A stretch of 64,000 nucleotides of DNA from Novispirillum itersonii (GTDB lineage: Bacteria; Pseudomonadota; Alphaproteobacteria; Rhodospirillales; Rhodospirillaceae). The translations under genes and the position numbers were made by a program. The DNA lies in NCBI RefSeq assembly GCF_014205675.1, contig NZ_JACIIX010000003.1, forward strand, positions 248,001-312,000, written 5' to 3'. The stretch's first letter is position 1. Each line of letters begins with the position of its first letter. The notes beneath the pieces are model-generated. The model did no database searches and had not been told where the DNA came from. It saw only the letters and a program-made list of their open reading frames with translations. Below, piece by piece: positions 10,095 to 17,603 of this stretch.

Positions 10095-10556
10095 ATGCCG
10101 GTCCGCCGTTTTACCCGTTCTGTCTTGTCGGCCCTGCTGCCGTTGATCGGCCTTGGCGGGGCAGGTCTCGGTGCCCGGGCGGCGGAGGAGATCCCCGGTC
10201 CGGTTGATGCGGTGGTCCTGAAGGTGATTGACGGGGATACGGTCCGGGTCTCTGCCCGGATCTGGCTGAACCAGACCGTCGAAACTCTCGTCCGCCTGAA
10301 GGGGGTGGATACGCCGGAACTGAAAGGGGCCTGCCCGAGAGAGAAAGAGCTGGCGGCGCAGGCACGGGCCGTGGTGATGCAGTCCTTACCGGAAGGGGAA
10401 ACTGTCCAGCTGCTGGATGTGGAGCCGGATAAATACGGTGGCCGGGTGGTGGCCCGTCTCCAGACGCCTGATGGAAAAGATCTTTCCGCTGTCCTGATCG
10501 CGTCGGGACTGGCGTATGCCTATCACGGCGGTCGTAAGATGCCGTGGTGCCCATAA
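10095..10556 (+). CDS. Secreted thermonuclease-like (SNase) protein
   Basis: 153 residues with an N-terminal signal peptide (basic start, hydrophobic core, cleavage near GARAA about residue 31). The rest is a staphylococcal-nuclease fold: VIDGDTVRV, VRLKGVDTPELKG and DKYGGRVVARL. The Arg of VRL, the Glu of PEL and the Arg of GGR match the catalytic Arg/Glu/Arg set, so calcium-dependent nuclease activity is plausible. The C-terminal GLAYAYHGGRKMPWC is typical of the bacterial family. Likely periplasmic. A perfect dyad follows 20 bases after the stop. Confidence 0.85.
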   Translation: MPVRRFTRSVLSALLPLIGLGGAGLGARAAEEIPGPVDAVVLKVIDGDTVRVSARIWLNQTVETLVRLKGVDTPELKGACPREKELAAQARAVVMQSLPEGETVQLLDVEPDKYGGRVVARLQTPDGKDLSAVLIASGLAYAYHGGRKMPWCP

Positions 10557-10576
10557 GCCTGTCTGCCGAGGGCCGG

Positions 10577-10599
10577 GGTGTGGAAAATCTTTCCACACC
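10577..10599. other. Perfect 10-bp inverted repeat with 3-base centre
   Basis: GGTGTGGAAA and its exact complement flank ATC. The sequence after it (TGTAAAATTC) is not a T-tract, so it is not a standard terminator. It could be an operator for the downstream repeat protein or an RNA hairpin at the end of the nuclease mRNA. Confidence 0.6.
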
Positions 10600-10725
10600 T
10601 GTAAAATTCGCTACACTTGCCGGCGTAGCATGGCCGCGGGTGGGGGCTGGGGGCTTCGGGGGGACGGTACCCGGGCACCGGTGCAGCGGTGATGAGGCAC
10701 AGGTGAGGCTTTTGGCGTTGGGGCA

Positions 10726-12084
10726 ATGGCATTCTGGGACTTTTTGACCCGATTGCTGCAAGCGTCTCCTCAGGCGGTGGACGCCGGGGACGGCACGGCA
10801 GAGACCGTGGTGGCAGCGGTCGAGTCCGTCGTGTTGGTGACGGATTTTGAGAATGACAGCGGCGCTGTCAGTGATGCCGTGGCGGAAACGCTGCGGTCGA
10901 TCCGGGGGGGCACCGCCCGCCGGGTCGGTGGCAGCTGCGGTGTGGTTGATGACGGCGAAGTGCTGCCGTCCACTCTGGCGGCGGCGACCCGCCTTGCCCG
11001 GCGCGGGGGCCTGAGCCGTGGGGCGCAGGCGGTGATTTTCGGGCAGGTGATGGGGGCGACCGTCCGGTTGCGCTTCGTTCCGACCCAGTTGGAAGGGGAC
11101 TCTGGCTTCGGCACCCTTCTGCCCGGTGACTTCCTTGATCTGCCATTTCCGTTCGGCGAGCGGGGTGATCTGATTGCTGCCTGTGCGGTGGCTGCTCTGG
11201 CCTGTCCGGCGGATGCGGCCCGGAAGCATCGTCTGGACCGTCTGCGCGGACTGATGCCTGCGGCGGAGCGCCAGTGTCAGGCCCTTGCGGCCTCAGGCTC
11301 CGCCCATGCCTCGGCGTCAGCCAGCCTGTGTTATGCGGCGATGGTGGCGGAAGTCGGGTTCCGGACCGATGAGCCGGAGGTCCTGCGGCAATCCCTTGAG
11401 ATGATCCGGACAGCCCTGTCCAAGGGGAAGGATCAGCTGACCTCGGCGCAGGTGGCGGCGGCCCGGGTCCGCTTCGGCGATATCCAGATGAAGTTCGGCA
11501 TCGAAGACCGCAGCAATGATCTGCTGGAAGAGGCGGCCCACCACTTCAAGCTGGCCGCCGATGTGTTCACCTTTGAAACATTCCCCGAAGAGTTTGCTTT
11601 GCTGAGGGCGCAGGCTGGCCGGGCCCTGCACCGGCTGGCAGTGGCCGGGGGCAAGACAACGGTGATGAAGGAAGCGGTTCAGTCCTATTTTGATGCTGCA
11701 AAAGTGTGGACCAAAGGGGCAAATCCGGACCGCTGGGCCGAAATGCAGCAGAGCATGGGGGCCGTGATGAGCCATCTGGGTGAATTTTCCGGGAATTCGG
11801 AGATTCTCGGCCGGGCCTGTAAGATTTTTGAAGGGGCGGCGGAAGTCTGGTCGAAAGAAAAGGCTCCGCGCCGCTGGGCTGGCCTGATGAACAACATTGG
11901 GGCCTGCCGGTTTGCGCAAGGCAAGCGGTCGGGGGATCTCCCGGTTCTGCGCGAAGCGTCGGAGAGTTTTGCCAGGGCGCTGGAGGTTTATTCTGCGATG
12001 GGAATGAACCGGAATGTCTTTGTGACCCAGAAAAATCTGGCCCGGGTTGACCGGTTGATCTCGGTGCAGGAAGGGCGGGAATAG
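10726..12084 (+). CDS. Uncharacterised protein with TPR-like C-terminal repeats
   Basis: 452 residues with no signal peptide or membrane segment. Residues 30-150 contain VVLVTDFENDSG and a following alpha/beta pattern (VIFGQVMGATVRLRFVP) that resembles the TolB/FlgO-like N-terminal domain found before TPR arrays in some signalling proteins; this is a weak resemblance. From about residue 190 to the end there are helical repeats of roughly 50 residues, clearest in the motif A-x3-Y/F-x2-A-A-x-V-W-x-K, then P-x-R-W-A-x-M-x2-x-x-G (around residues 320-430). Such degenerate TPRs mediate protein contacts. The gene stands alone between the nuclease and fdxA. I do not recognise a specific function. 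Confidence 0.65.
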   Translation: MAFWDFLTRLLQASPQAVDAGDGTAETVVAAVESVVLVTDFENDSGAVSDAVAETLRSIRGGTARRVGGSCGVVDDGEVLPSTLAAATRLARRGGLSRGAQAVIFGQVMGATVRLRFVPTQLEGDSGFGTLLPGDFLDLPFPFGERGDLIAACAVAALACPADAARKHRLDRLRGLMPAAERQCQALAASGSAHASASASLCYAAMVAEVGFRTDEPEVLRQSLEMIRTALSKGKDQLTSAQVAAARVRFGDIQMKFGIEDRSNDLLEEAAHHFKLAADVFTFETFPEEFALLRAQAGRALHRLAVAGGKTTVMKEAVQSYFDAAKVWTKGANPDRWAEMQQSMGAVMSHLGEFSGNSEILGRACKIFEGAAEVWSKEKAPRRWAGLMNNIGACRFAQGKRSGDLPVLREASESFARALEVYSAMGMNRNVFVTQKNLARVDRLISVQEGRE

Positions 12085-12420
12085 TCCCCCCGTTCCCTCC
12101 CCCGTCCCGGGGCGGCAGCGGATGGCCGGGCGGTGCGGAACCGGCTTGAACCCTGCCTTTTTGGGGTCTTTCTGTTCTGGTCATTTAAAGACGGGGGGAG
12201 TAGAGTGCCCCGCGTTTCCGATGTATTTTGCGGCCCTATTTACTATTGAATGATTGTAAATTGCGGTTCTTGCGGATCAGGTCGCCAAAACGGGATAATC
12301 CCGGGATCAGTCTTGACGCTGAGCGTCGGCACGACTAGGACCTGTCGGAACATGTGATCGTCGGCGCGGAAGAGAGAGCCCGCCGCCCTCTTGGACAGTA
12401 CAGCGGAGAGTTGACCGCAG
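12085..12420. other. Upstream region of fdxA, no gene seen
   Basis: 336 bases. An AT-rich patch (TTTACTATTGAATGATTGTAAATTG) lies at about 12238-12262. A possible sigma70-like pair is TTGACG (12313-12318) and TAGGAC (12336-12341) with 17-base spacing; this is weak. The leader from about 12345 to 12420 is GC-rich. The TPR protein gene has no convincing terminator here. Confidence 0.4.
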
Positions 12421-12750
12421 ATGGCTTACGTCGTTACCGAAAACTGCATTAAGTGCAAGTACACCGACTGCGTCGAGGTTTGCCCCGTAGACTGTTTCTA
12501 CGAAGGGGAAAACTTCCTGGTCATCAACCCGGATGAATGCATCGACTGCGGTGTGTGTGAACCGGAATGCCCGGCGGAAGCCATTTTCCCGGATTCCGAG
12601 GCACTGGCGGCCAAGTGGGCGGAATTTAACCGCACCTATTCGACCCAGTGGCCGAACATCACCCGCAAGAAAGACCCGATGCCGGGGGCTGATGACTGGC
12701 AGAACAAGCCGGGCAAGGCCGATATGGTCAGCACCAAGCCGGGCGGCTGA
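12421..12750 (+). CDS. fdxA: 7Fe ferredoxin ([3Fe-4S]/[4Fe-4S])
   Basis: 109 residues. The N-terminus [20 protein letters not shown] begins an array of cysteines, continuing with CPVDC and then [15 protein letters not shown]. This is the FdxA pattern with one 3Fe-4S and one 4Fe-4S cluster and the alphaproteobacterial C-terminal extension ([16 protein letters not shown]). It is a cytoplasmic low-potential electron carrier. Codon use is strongly biased (AAG, GAC), suggesting high expression. It is followed by a good terminator and appears to be a single-gene transcript. Confidence 0.96.
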   Translation: MAYVVTENCIKCKYTDCVEVCPVDCFYEGENFLVINPDECIDCGVCEPECPAEAIFPDSEALAAKWAEFNRTYSTQWPNITRKKDPMPGADDWQNKPGKADMVSTKPGG

Positions 12751-12795
12751 CCTGCGGCCGGAGCTGCGGTTCCGGCACGGTTTCAGGATGATGCG

Positions 12796-12831
12796 CAGCC
12801 GTCCCGGTATCCGGGGCGGCTGTTGCTTTTT
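12796..12831 (+). terminator. Rho-independent terminator of fdxA
   Basis: A 12-bp stem (12796-12807 with 12811-12822, one G-U) with a TAT loop is followed by TTGCTTTTT. It lies 45 bases after the fdxA stop. Confidence 0.85.
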
Positions 12832-12853
12832 CAGGGGATGAAGCCGGAGGAGA

Positions 12854-12959
12854 GGCGGGGTCGAGGGGTTGCCCCGCCCTGCCATACCGGAAGCCGGTGG
12901 TGGCAGGGCGGGAGCCCCCATAGGCTGAATCAGCGCGCTGGCGCAGCCCGATTCAACCT
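12854..12959. repeat. Cluster of intergenic inverted repeats
   Basis: A 12-bp perfect stem (12873-12884 with 12901-12912) encloses a second 5-bp stem (12886-12890 with 12894-12898). The segment GGCGGGG at 12854-12860 can pair alternatively with CCCCGCC at 12872-12878. A further near-perfect 9-bp pair joins 12922-12930 to 12951-12959. It looks like a REP-type intergenic element. No gene is seen from here to about 13180. Confidence 0.6.
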
Positions 12960-13183
12960 GCCCGCCGCTGATGTACATCAAATCTGATCAGTTTCACGGT
13001 GACGGGCATCACAGCATTGCGGAAAAAGGCACGCTTCAGTGGTAATGCGATTCGGAATAGCCCGTGGAGGTCGTAAGCCTTTGGGCGATCTGGTGGAAAG
13101 TCAGGGGATCGGTCAACTTCCGGGCGGCGGCTCCGTCTGCGGGAATGACCTCAGATGTTTGATAATTAGACTGTTTATCACCT

Positions 13184-13285
13184 ATGCTGTTTTAGCATGG
13201 GGTCATTACGGTTTTTTTACCTGACGGTACCCCATTTTTATGGTACATACTCTCTCGTCGCTCGGCCCTGTGGTCGAGCGTTTTT
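13184..13285 (+). ncRNA. Structured, terminated RNA or carD leader (candidate)
   Basis: Three stem-loops are stacked: CTATGCT/AGCATGG at about 13184-13202, GTACCCCAT/ATGGTAC at about 13228-13247, and a 9-bp stem with CTGT tetraloop at 13259-13280 followed by TTTTTCTTC. The last is a good intrinsic terminator 200 bases upstream of the carD start with no gene before it. Either a small RNA ends here or carD transcription from an upstream promoter is attenuated. The AT-rich stretch at 13158-13195 could hold the promoter. Confidence 0.35.
13259..13285 (+). terminator. Intrinsic terminator upstream of carD
   Basis: The stem CGCTCGGCC/GGTCGAGCG (one G-U) with loop CTGT is followed directly by TTTTTCTTC. 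There is no protein gene ending before it. Confidence 0.7.
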
Positions 13286-13484
13286 CTTCACAGAACGATA
13301 TCAGAGGCTCCTGCTCCCAGACCCGGCGACGGAACACTGGTTGAGCGGGCGGTTTCTGCGCCCCGGTTCCCTCCGCCGTCTGTCGCGGCAGGGTTGAGAG
13401 AGACTGTCCGCCCCGGTTGACCCCCTTGCCGGTTTCGGACGTGTTGCCGCAGTGCGACGTAGCGACGAGAAAGCGAAAAGAAAA

Positions 13485-13979
13485 ATGTCCACTCTGTCTT
13501 TTGGTCCCGGCGAATATGTTGTCTACCCGGCCCATGGGGTCGGTCAGATCGTCGATATTGAAAAGCAGGTGATCGGTGGCCACGAGCTGGAACTGATCGT
13601 CATCAGCTTTGACCGTGAGCGGATGACCCTGCGCGTTCCGGTGGCCAAGGCCAAGACTTCCGGCCTGCGTCGCCTGTCGACCAAGAAGATCATGGAATCG
13701 GCGCTGACCACCCTGAAGGGCCGCGCCAAGGTGCGCCGCGCCATGTGGAGCCGCCGCGCCCAGGAATACGAACAGAAGATCAACTCCGGTGATCCGGTGG
13801 CGATCGCCGAAGTGGTCCGTGACCTGTACCGCAGCAGCACCCAGCCGGAACAGTCCTATTCCGAACGTCAGATTTATGAACAGGCGCTGGAACGGCTGTC
13901 CTGTGAACTGGCGGCGGTCGAGCAGATCGAAACCGATGCCGCGACTGCCAAGCTGGAAAAACTGCTGCGCGCTGCCTGA
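13485..13979 (+). CDS. CarD family transcriptional regulator
   Basis: A 164-residue protein that binds RNA polymerase beta and stabilises open promoter complexes. The N-terminal RNAP-interacting domain is clear: FGPGEYVVYPAHGVGQI and ELELIVISFDRERMTLRVPV. A helical C-terminal DNA-binding domain follows (RRRAQEYEQKINSGD, VVRDLYR, YSERQIYEQALERL). The start at 13485 gives MSTLSFGPGEY with GAAAAGAAAA upstream; an in-frame ATG at 13452 would add 11 residues. A long 734-base upstream gap with RNA structure suggests complex regulation. Alphaproteobacterial CarD/CdnL supports rRNA and growth gene transcription; that role is inferred from the family. Confidence 0.93.
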   Translation: MSTLSFGPGEYVVYPAHGVGQIVDIEKQVIGGHELELIVISFDRERMTLRVPVAKAKTSGLRRLSTKKIMESALTTLKGRAKVRRAMWSRRAQEYEQKINSGDPVAIAEVVRDLYRSSTQPEQSYSERQIYEQALERLSCELAAVEQIETDAATAKLEKLLRAA

Positions 13980-14150
13980 TCCGGCTGCGTGGTTTCCGGC
14001 TTTCCGTAAAGCCCAGAACGCCCGTCTGCCGGAAGGCTGCGGGCGTTTTGTCTTGTTTCGTCCACAGTGCCTGACCGGGGTTTCCTTGCCTTTCCCCGGG
14101 ACATCCGCGACAGTGCGGGCGGTTGGGGACAATAACCCGGTGGAGTCGTC

Positions 14151-14984
14151 ATGACGGTTTCGTTCCGCAAGATGCATGGTTTGGGTAATGACTTTGTGGT
14201 GGTGGATGTCCGCCAGTCCGGGGTCGGATTCACCGAGGAGCAGGTCCGCCGGATCGGGGATCGCCGCCGGGGGATCGGCTTTGACCAGTTCATCACCATC
14301 GAGCCGCCGCGTCAGGCCGGGGCGACCATCTTCATGGGGATCCGCAATCCGGATGGATCGGTCGCCGGGGCCTGCGGCAATGCGACCCGCTGCGTGTCTG
14401 CGCTGCTGATGGCTGAAACCGGCAGCGATGCCGTGGTGATTGAAACCGTTTCCGGGCTGCTGCCCGCGACCCGGACCACAGACGGCACGGTGACCGTCGA
14501 TATGGGACCGGCCCGGCTGGACTGGCAGGATCTGCCGCTGGCCGAGGCACGGGATACCCTGCACCTTGGGATCGGGGCCGGGGATCTGCACGATCCGGTC
14601 GGGGTCTCCATGGGCAACCCCCACGCCGTTTTCTTCGTTGAGGACGTGGCGGCGGTGCCATTGACGGAGGTGGGGCCGGTGCTGGAAAACCATGCGCTGT
14701 TCCCCAAGCGTTGCAATATCGAAATTGTCGAGGTTCAGGCCCGGGACCGTCTGCGGATGCGGGTGTGGGAACGCGGTGCCGGAATCACGCAGGCCTGTGG
14801 ATCCGGGGCCTGTGCCACGCTGGTGGCCGCTGCCCGCCGGGGGCTGGCCGACCGGCGTGCCGAGGTGATTCTGGATGGCGGCAGCCTGATGATCGAGTGG
14901 CGCGACAGCGATGGCCATGTGCTGATGAGCGGCCCGACCGCCACCAGTTTCACCGGCATTTTTGACGGATCCCTGCTGGCATGA
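14151..14984 (+). CDS. dapF: Diaminopimelate epimerase
   Basis: 277 residues, the PLP-independent racemase that converts LL-DAP to meso-DAP for peptidoglycan and lysine. Both catalytic cysteine motifs are present, ACGNATRC in the first half and QACGSGACAT in the second, along with the N-terminal MHGLGNDFVVVD. GGAG lies 7 bases before the ATG. The gene overlaps mtaB by 4 bases (ATGA at 14981-14984). The combination dapF-mtaB-ftsY is a conserved alphaproteobacterial run. Confidence 0.97.
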   Translation: MTVSFRKMHGLGNDFVVVDVRQSGVGFTEEQVRRIGDRRRGIGFDQFITIEPPRQAGATIFMGIRNPDGSVAGACGNATRCVSALLMAETGSDAVVIETVSGLLPATRTTDGTVTVDMGPARLDWQDLPLAEARDTLHLGIGAGDLHDPVGVSMGNPHAVFFVEDVAAVPLTEVGPVLENHALFPKRCNIEIVEVQARDRLRMRVWERGAGITQACGSGACATLVAAARRGLADRRAEVILDGGSLMIEWRDSDGHVLMSGPTATSFTGIFDGSLLA

Positions 14985-16330
14985 CGCAGTCCCGCCCTTC
15001 CCAGACCTCACCCGATGTTCCCCATATCCACGGGGATACGGATGGAGAGCAGCCGGTGCTGGAACCGGTGCTGGATGAGTCGCGGCCGGGGGAAGCCCGG
15101 CTGATGACCTTCGGCTGCCGGATGAATACTTATGAGTCGGAAGTGATGCGCGATCATGCCCGGTCCGCCGGACTGGACAACGCCATCATCATCAACACCT
15201 GTGCCGTCACCAAAGAGGCGGAGCGGCAGGCCCGGCAGGCGATCCGCAAGGCGCGGCGCGATAATCCACAGGCCAAAATCATTGTCACCGGCTGTGCCGT
15301 TCAGCTCGATCCCGACCGTTTCGCCGCCATGACGGAAGTGGACCGGGTGATCGGCAATGCCGAAAAGTTGCAGGCGGACAGCTGGCGGGTCGGCAGTAAC
15401 CAGCCGGTGCTGGTGCAGGATATTATGACCGTCCGCGAAACGGCGGAACATCTGCTCAGCGGGTTTGAAGGGCGCGACCGCGCTTTTATTCAGGTGCAGC
15501 AGGGCTGCGATCACCGTTGCACCTTCTGCATCATCCCCTATGCCCGGGGGCCGAGCCGGTCGGTGGCCTTGGGGCCGGTGGTGGAACAGGTGCGCACGCT
15601 GGTGGCCAATGGCTATAAGGAAGTGGTGCTGACCGGCGTCGATATCACCTCCTACGGTCATGACCTGCCCGGTCAGCCGCCGCTGGGGCAGATGGTGCGG
15701 CGTCTGCTGCAACTGGTGCCGGAGCTGCCGCGCCTGCGGCTGACCTCGCTGGATCCGGTGGAAATTGATGCCGATCTGCTTGATCTGTTCGGGCGCGAGC
15801 CCCGGCTGATGCCGCATGTGCATCTGTCGGTGCAGGCGGGGGATGATATGATCCTGAAACGGATGAAGCGCCGCCATCTGCGCCACCATGTGATTGATCT
15901 CTGTGCCGATCTCCGCCGCCGCCGTCCGGATGTGGTGTTCGGGGCCGATCTGATCGCCGGATTCCCGACTGAAACCGATGAAATGCATGCCAATACGGTC
16001 CGTCTGGTGGAAGAGACGGGTCTGACCTATCTGCACGTCTTTCCCTATTCGTCCCGTCCGGGGACACCGGCCGCCAAGATCCCGCCGGTTCCGGCAGACA
16101 TCGCCAAGGCCCGGGCGGCGGAGCTGCGGGCTGCGGGAGCCCACCGGCTGGCAGCGCACCTGCGCACCCAGATCGGGAACACGGTCGAGGTTCTGTTCGA
16201 GACCGCAACGTCCGGCCATGCCCCGGATTATGCAACGGTGCGGGTTGACGCGCCGGTACAGGAAGGTACCCTGCGCAGCGTGCGCCTGACCGGGGCCACC
16301 GAGACTGAGCTTTTGGGGACTGTGTGCTGA
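14981..16330 (+). CDS. mtaB: tRNA t6A37 methylthiotransferase
   Basis: A 449-residue radical-SAM enzyme that adds a methylthio group to t6A37 in ANN-decoding tRNAs. The N-terminal UPF0004 domain has TFGCRMNTYES and INTCAVT, supplying the second cluster; the radical-SAM motif CDHRCTFC has C176, C180 and C183. The Arg/Lys-rich linker and the C-terminal TRAM-like segment (VEVLFE) follow. It is translationally coupled at both ends: ATGA with dapF and TGATG with ftsY. MtaB fits better than MiaB because of the family's alphaproteobacterial context beside dapF and ftsY. Confidence 0.92.
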   Translation: MTQSRPSQTSPDVPHIHGDTDGEQPVLEPVLDESRPGEARLMTFGCRMNTYESEVMRDHARSAGLDNAIIINTCAVTKEAERQARQAIRKARRDNPQAKIIVTGCAVQLDPDRFAAMTEVDRVIGNAEKLQADSWRVGSNQPVLVQDIMTVRETAEHLLSGFEGRDRAFIQVQQGCDHRCTFCIIPYARGPSRSVALGPVVEQVRTLVANGYKEVVLTGVDITSYGHDLPGQPPLGQMVRRLLQLVPELPRLRLTSLDPVEIDADLLDLFGREPRLMPHVHLSVQAGDDMILKRMKRRHLRHHVIDLCADLRRRRPDVVFGADLIAGFPTETDEMHANTVRLVEETGLTYLHVFPYSSRPGTPAAKIPPVPADIAKARAAELRAAGAHRLAAHLRTQIGNTVEVLFETATSGHAPDYATVRVDAPVQEGTLRSVRLTGATETELLGTVC

Positions 16331-17562
16331 TGAGCGATCCCGTTTCCTCCCGCGGTGCCGCTGACGGGGCGTCTGCCCCGGAGCAGAAAAAAGGCTGGCT
16401 GCGCCGTCTGTTCGGCGGCGGATCTGCCCCTGCTGAGGCCGCGCCGCAAGAGGCGGCTTCTGCCCCTGAACCCACTCCGGACCTTGCCCCTGAGGCCGAT
16501 GCAGCCCCAGTTGAGGCGGTGTCGGGAGGACCGGTTCCGGATGTCGCCGTTTCTGAGGAGCCAGCGGCTCCGGAGAGGGTGCCAGAGGGTCCGTCAATCG
16601 GGATGGAGGATCAGGTCCCCGCCGCTCCGGTGGCGGTTCAGGAAAAGAAAAGCTGGTTCCAGCGGCTGAAGGATGGCCTGTCGCGGTCGTCATCCCGCCT
16701 GAGCTCCGGCATTTCCGATCTGTTCACCAAGCGCAAGCTGGACGATGAGGCGCTGGAGCAGCTGGAAGAGCTGTTGATCACGGCGGATCTTGGCGTTTCC
16801 ACGGCGTCGAAGCTGACGCAGGCGCTGGCGAAATCCCGCTTCGGGAAGGATGTGACGGCAGAGGAAGTGCGTCTGGCTCTGGCGGAGGAGGCGGCCCGCC
16901 TTCTGGCCCCGGTGGCGCAGCCGCTGATCCTCGATAAAACCCGCAAGCCGCATGTGATTCTGGTGGTTGGCGTCAACGGGGCCGGTAAAACCACCACAAT
17001 CGGCAAGATGGCCCGCCAGTTCCGCGAACAGGGACTTTCGGTGACCTTGGCCGCCGGGGATACCTTCCGGGCGGCGGCGGTTGAGCAGCTGAAGGTGTGG
17101 GGCGACCGCACCGGCTGCCCGGTGATTGCCCGGGAAACCGGGGCCGATGCCGCCGGTCTGGCCTATGACGCCCTTCAGGAGTCCATGGCCCGGCAGGATG
17201 ATGTGCTGATGATCGATACGGCCGGCCGTCTGCACAACAAGGGTGCGCTGATGGAAGAGCTGCGGAAGATCCGCCGGGTGATCCAGAAGCTGGATCCCAC
17301 CGCACCGCACACCACGCTGCTGGTGCTGGATGCCACCGTCGGCCAGAATGCGCATCAACAGGTGGATGTTTTCAAGGAAATGGTCGATGTCACCGGTCTG
17401 GTGATGACCAAGCTGGACGGTACGGCCAAGGGCGGCGTGGTTGTTGCGCTGGCGGAGCGGTTTGCCTTGCCGGTGCACTTTATCGGCGTTGGCGAAACGG
17501 CGGAGGACCTCCAGCCGTTCGCCGCCGAGGACTTTGCCCGCAGTCTGATGGGCCTGTCCTGA
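16330..17562 (+). CDS. ftsY: Signal recognition particle receptor FtsY
   Basis: 410 residues. An Ala/Pro/Glu-rich acidic A-domain spans about residues 1-105, then the N domain (LITADLGVSTA) and the G domain with GVNGAGKTTTIGK, DTAGRLHN and TKLDGTAKG. The C-terminal membrane-targeting end is FIGVGETAEDLQPF. It receives SRP-bound ribosomes at the inner membrane. The ATG at 16330 overlaps the mtaB stop by one base; a GTG at 16324 would add two residues. A short CCGGCT-rich microrepeat follows the stop. It is convergent with the permease gene. Confidence 0.96.
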   Translation: MSDPVSSRGAADGASAPEQKKGWLRRLFGGGSAPAEAAPQEAASAPEPTPDLAPEADAAPVEAVSGGPVPDVAVSEEPAAPERVPEGPSIGMEDQVPAAPVAVQEKKSWFQRLKDGLSRSSSRLSSGISDLFTKRKLDDEALEQLEELLITADLGVSTASKLTQALAKSRFGKDVTAEEVRLALAEEAARLLAPVAQPLILDKTRKPHVILVVGVNGAGKTTTIGKMARQFREQGLSVTLAAGDTFRAAAVEQLKVWGDRTGCPVIARETGADAAGLAYDALQESMARQDDVLMIDTAGRLHNKGALMEELRKIRRVIQKLDPTAPHTTLLVLDATVGQNAHQQVDVFKEMVDVTGLVMTKLDGTAKGGVVVALAERFALPVHFIGVGETAEDLQPFAAEDFARSLMGLS

Positions 17563-17603
17563 GTTTTACCAGTTCCGGCTCCGGCTCCGGTTCCGGCTCA
17601 GGG

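Noticed and set aside
12976-13000. FNR-like site near CATCAAATCTGATCAG
   Set aside because: Half-sites are not spaced as TTGAT-N4-ATCAA.
13206-15011. 601-residue minus-strand open frame
   Set aside because: Opposite carD and dapF, both clear genes.
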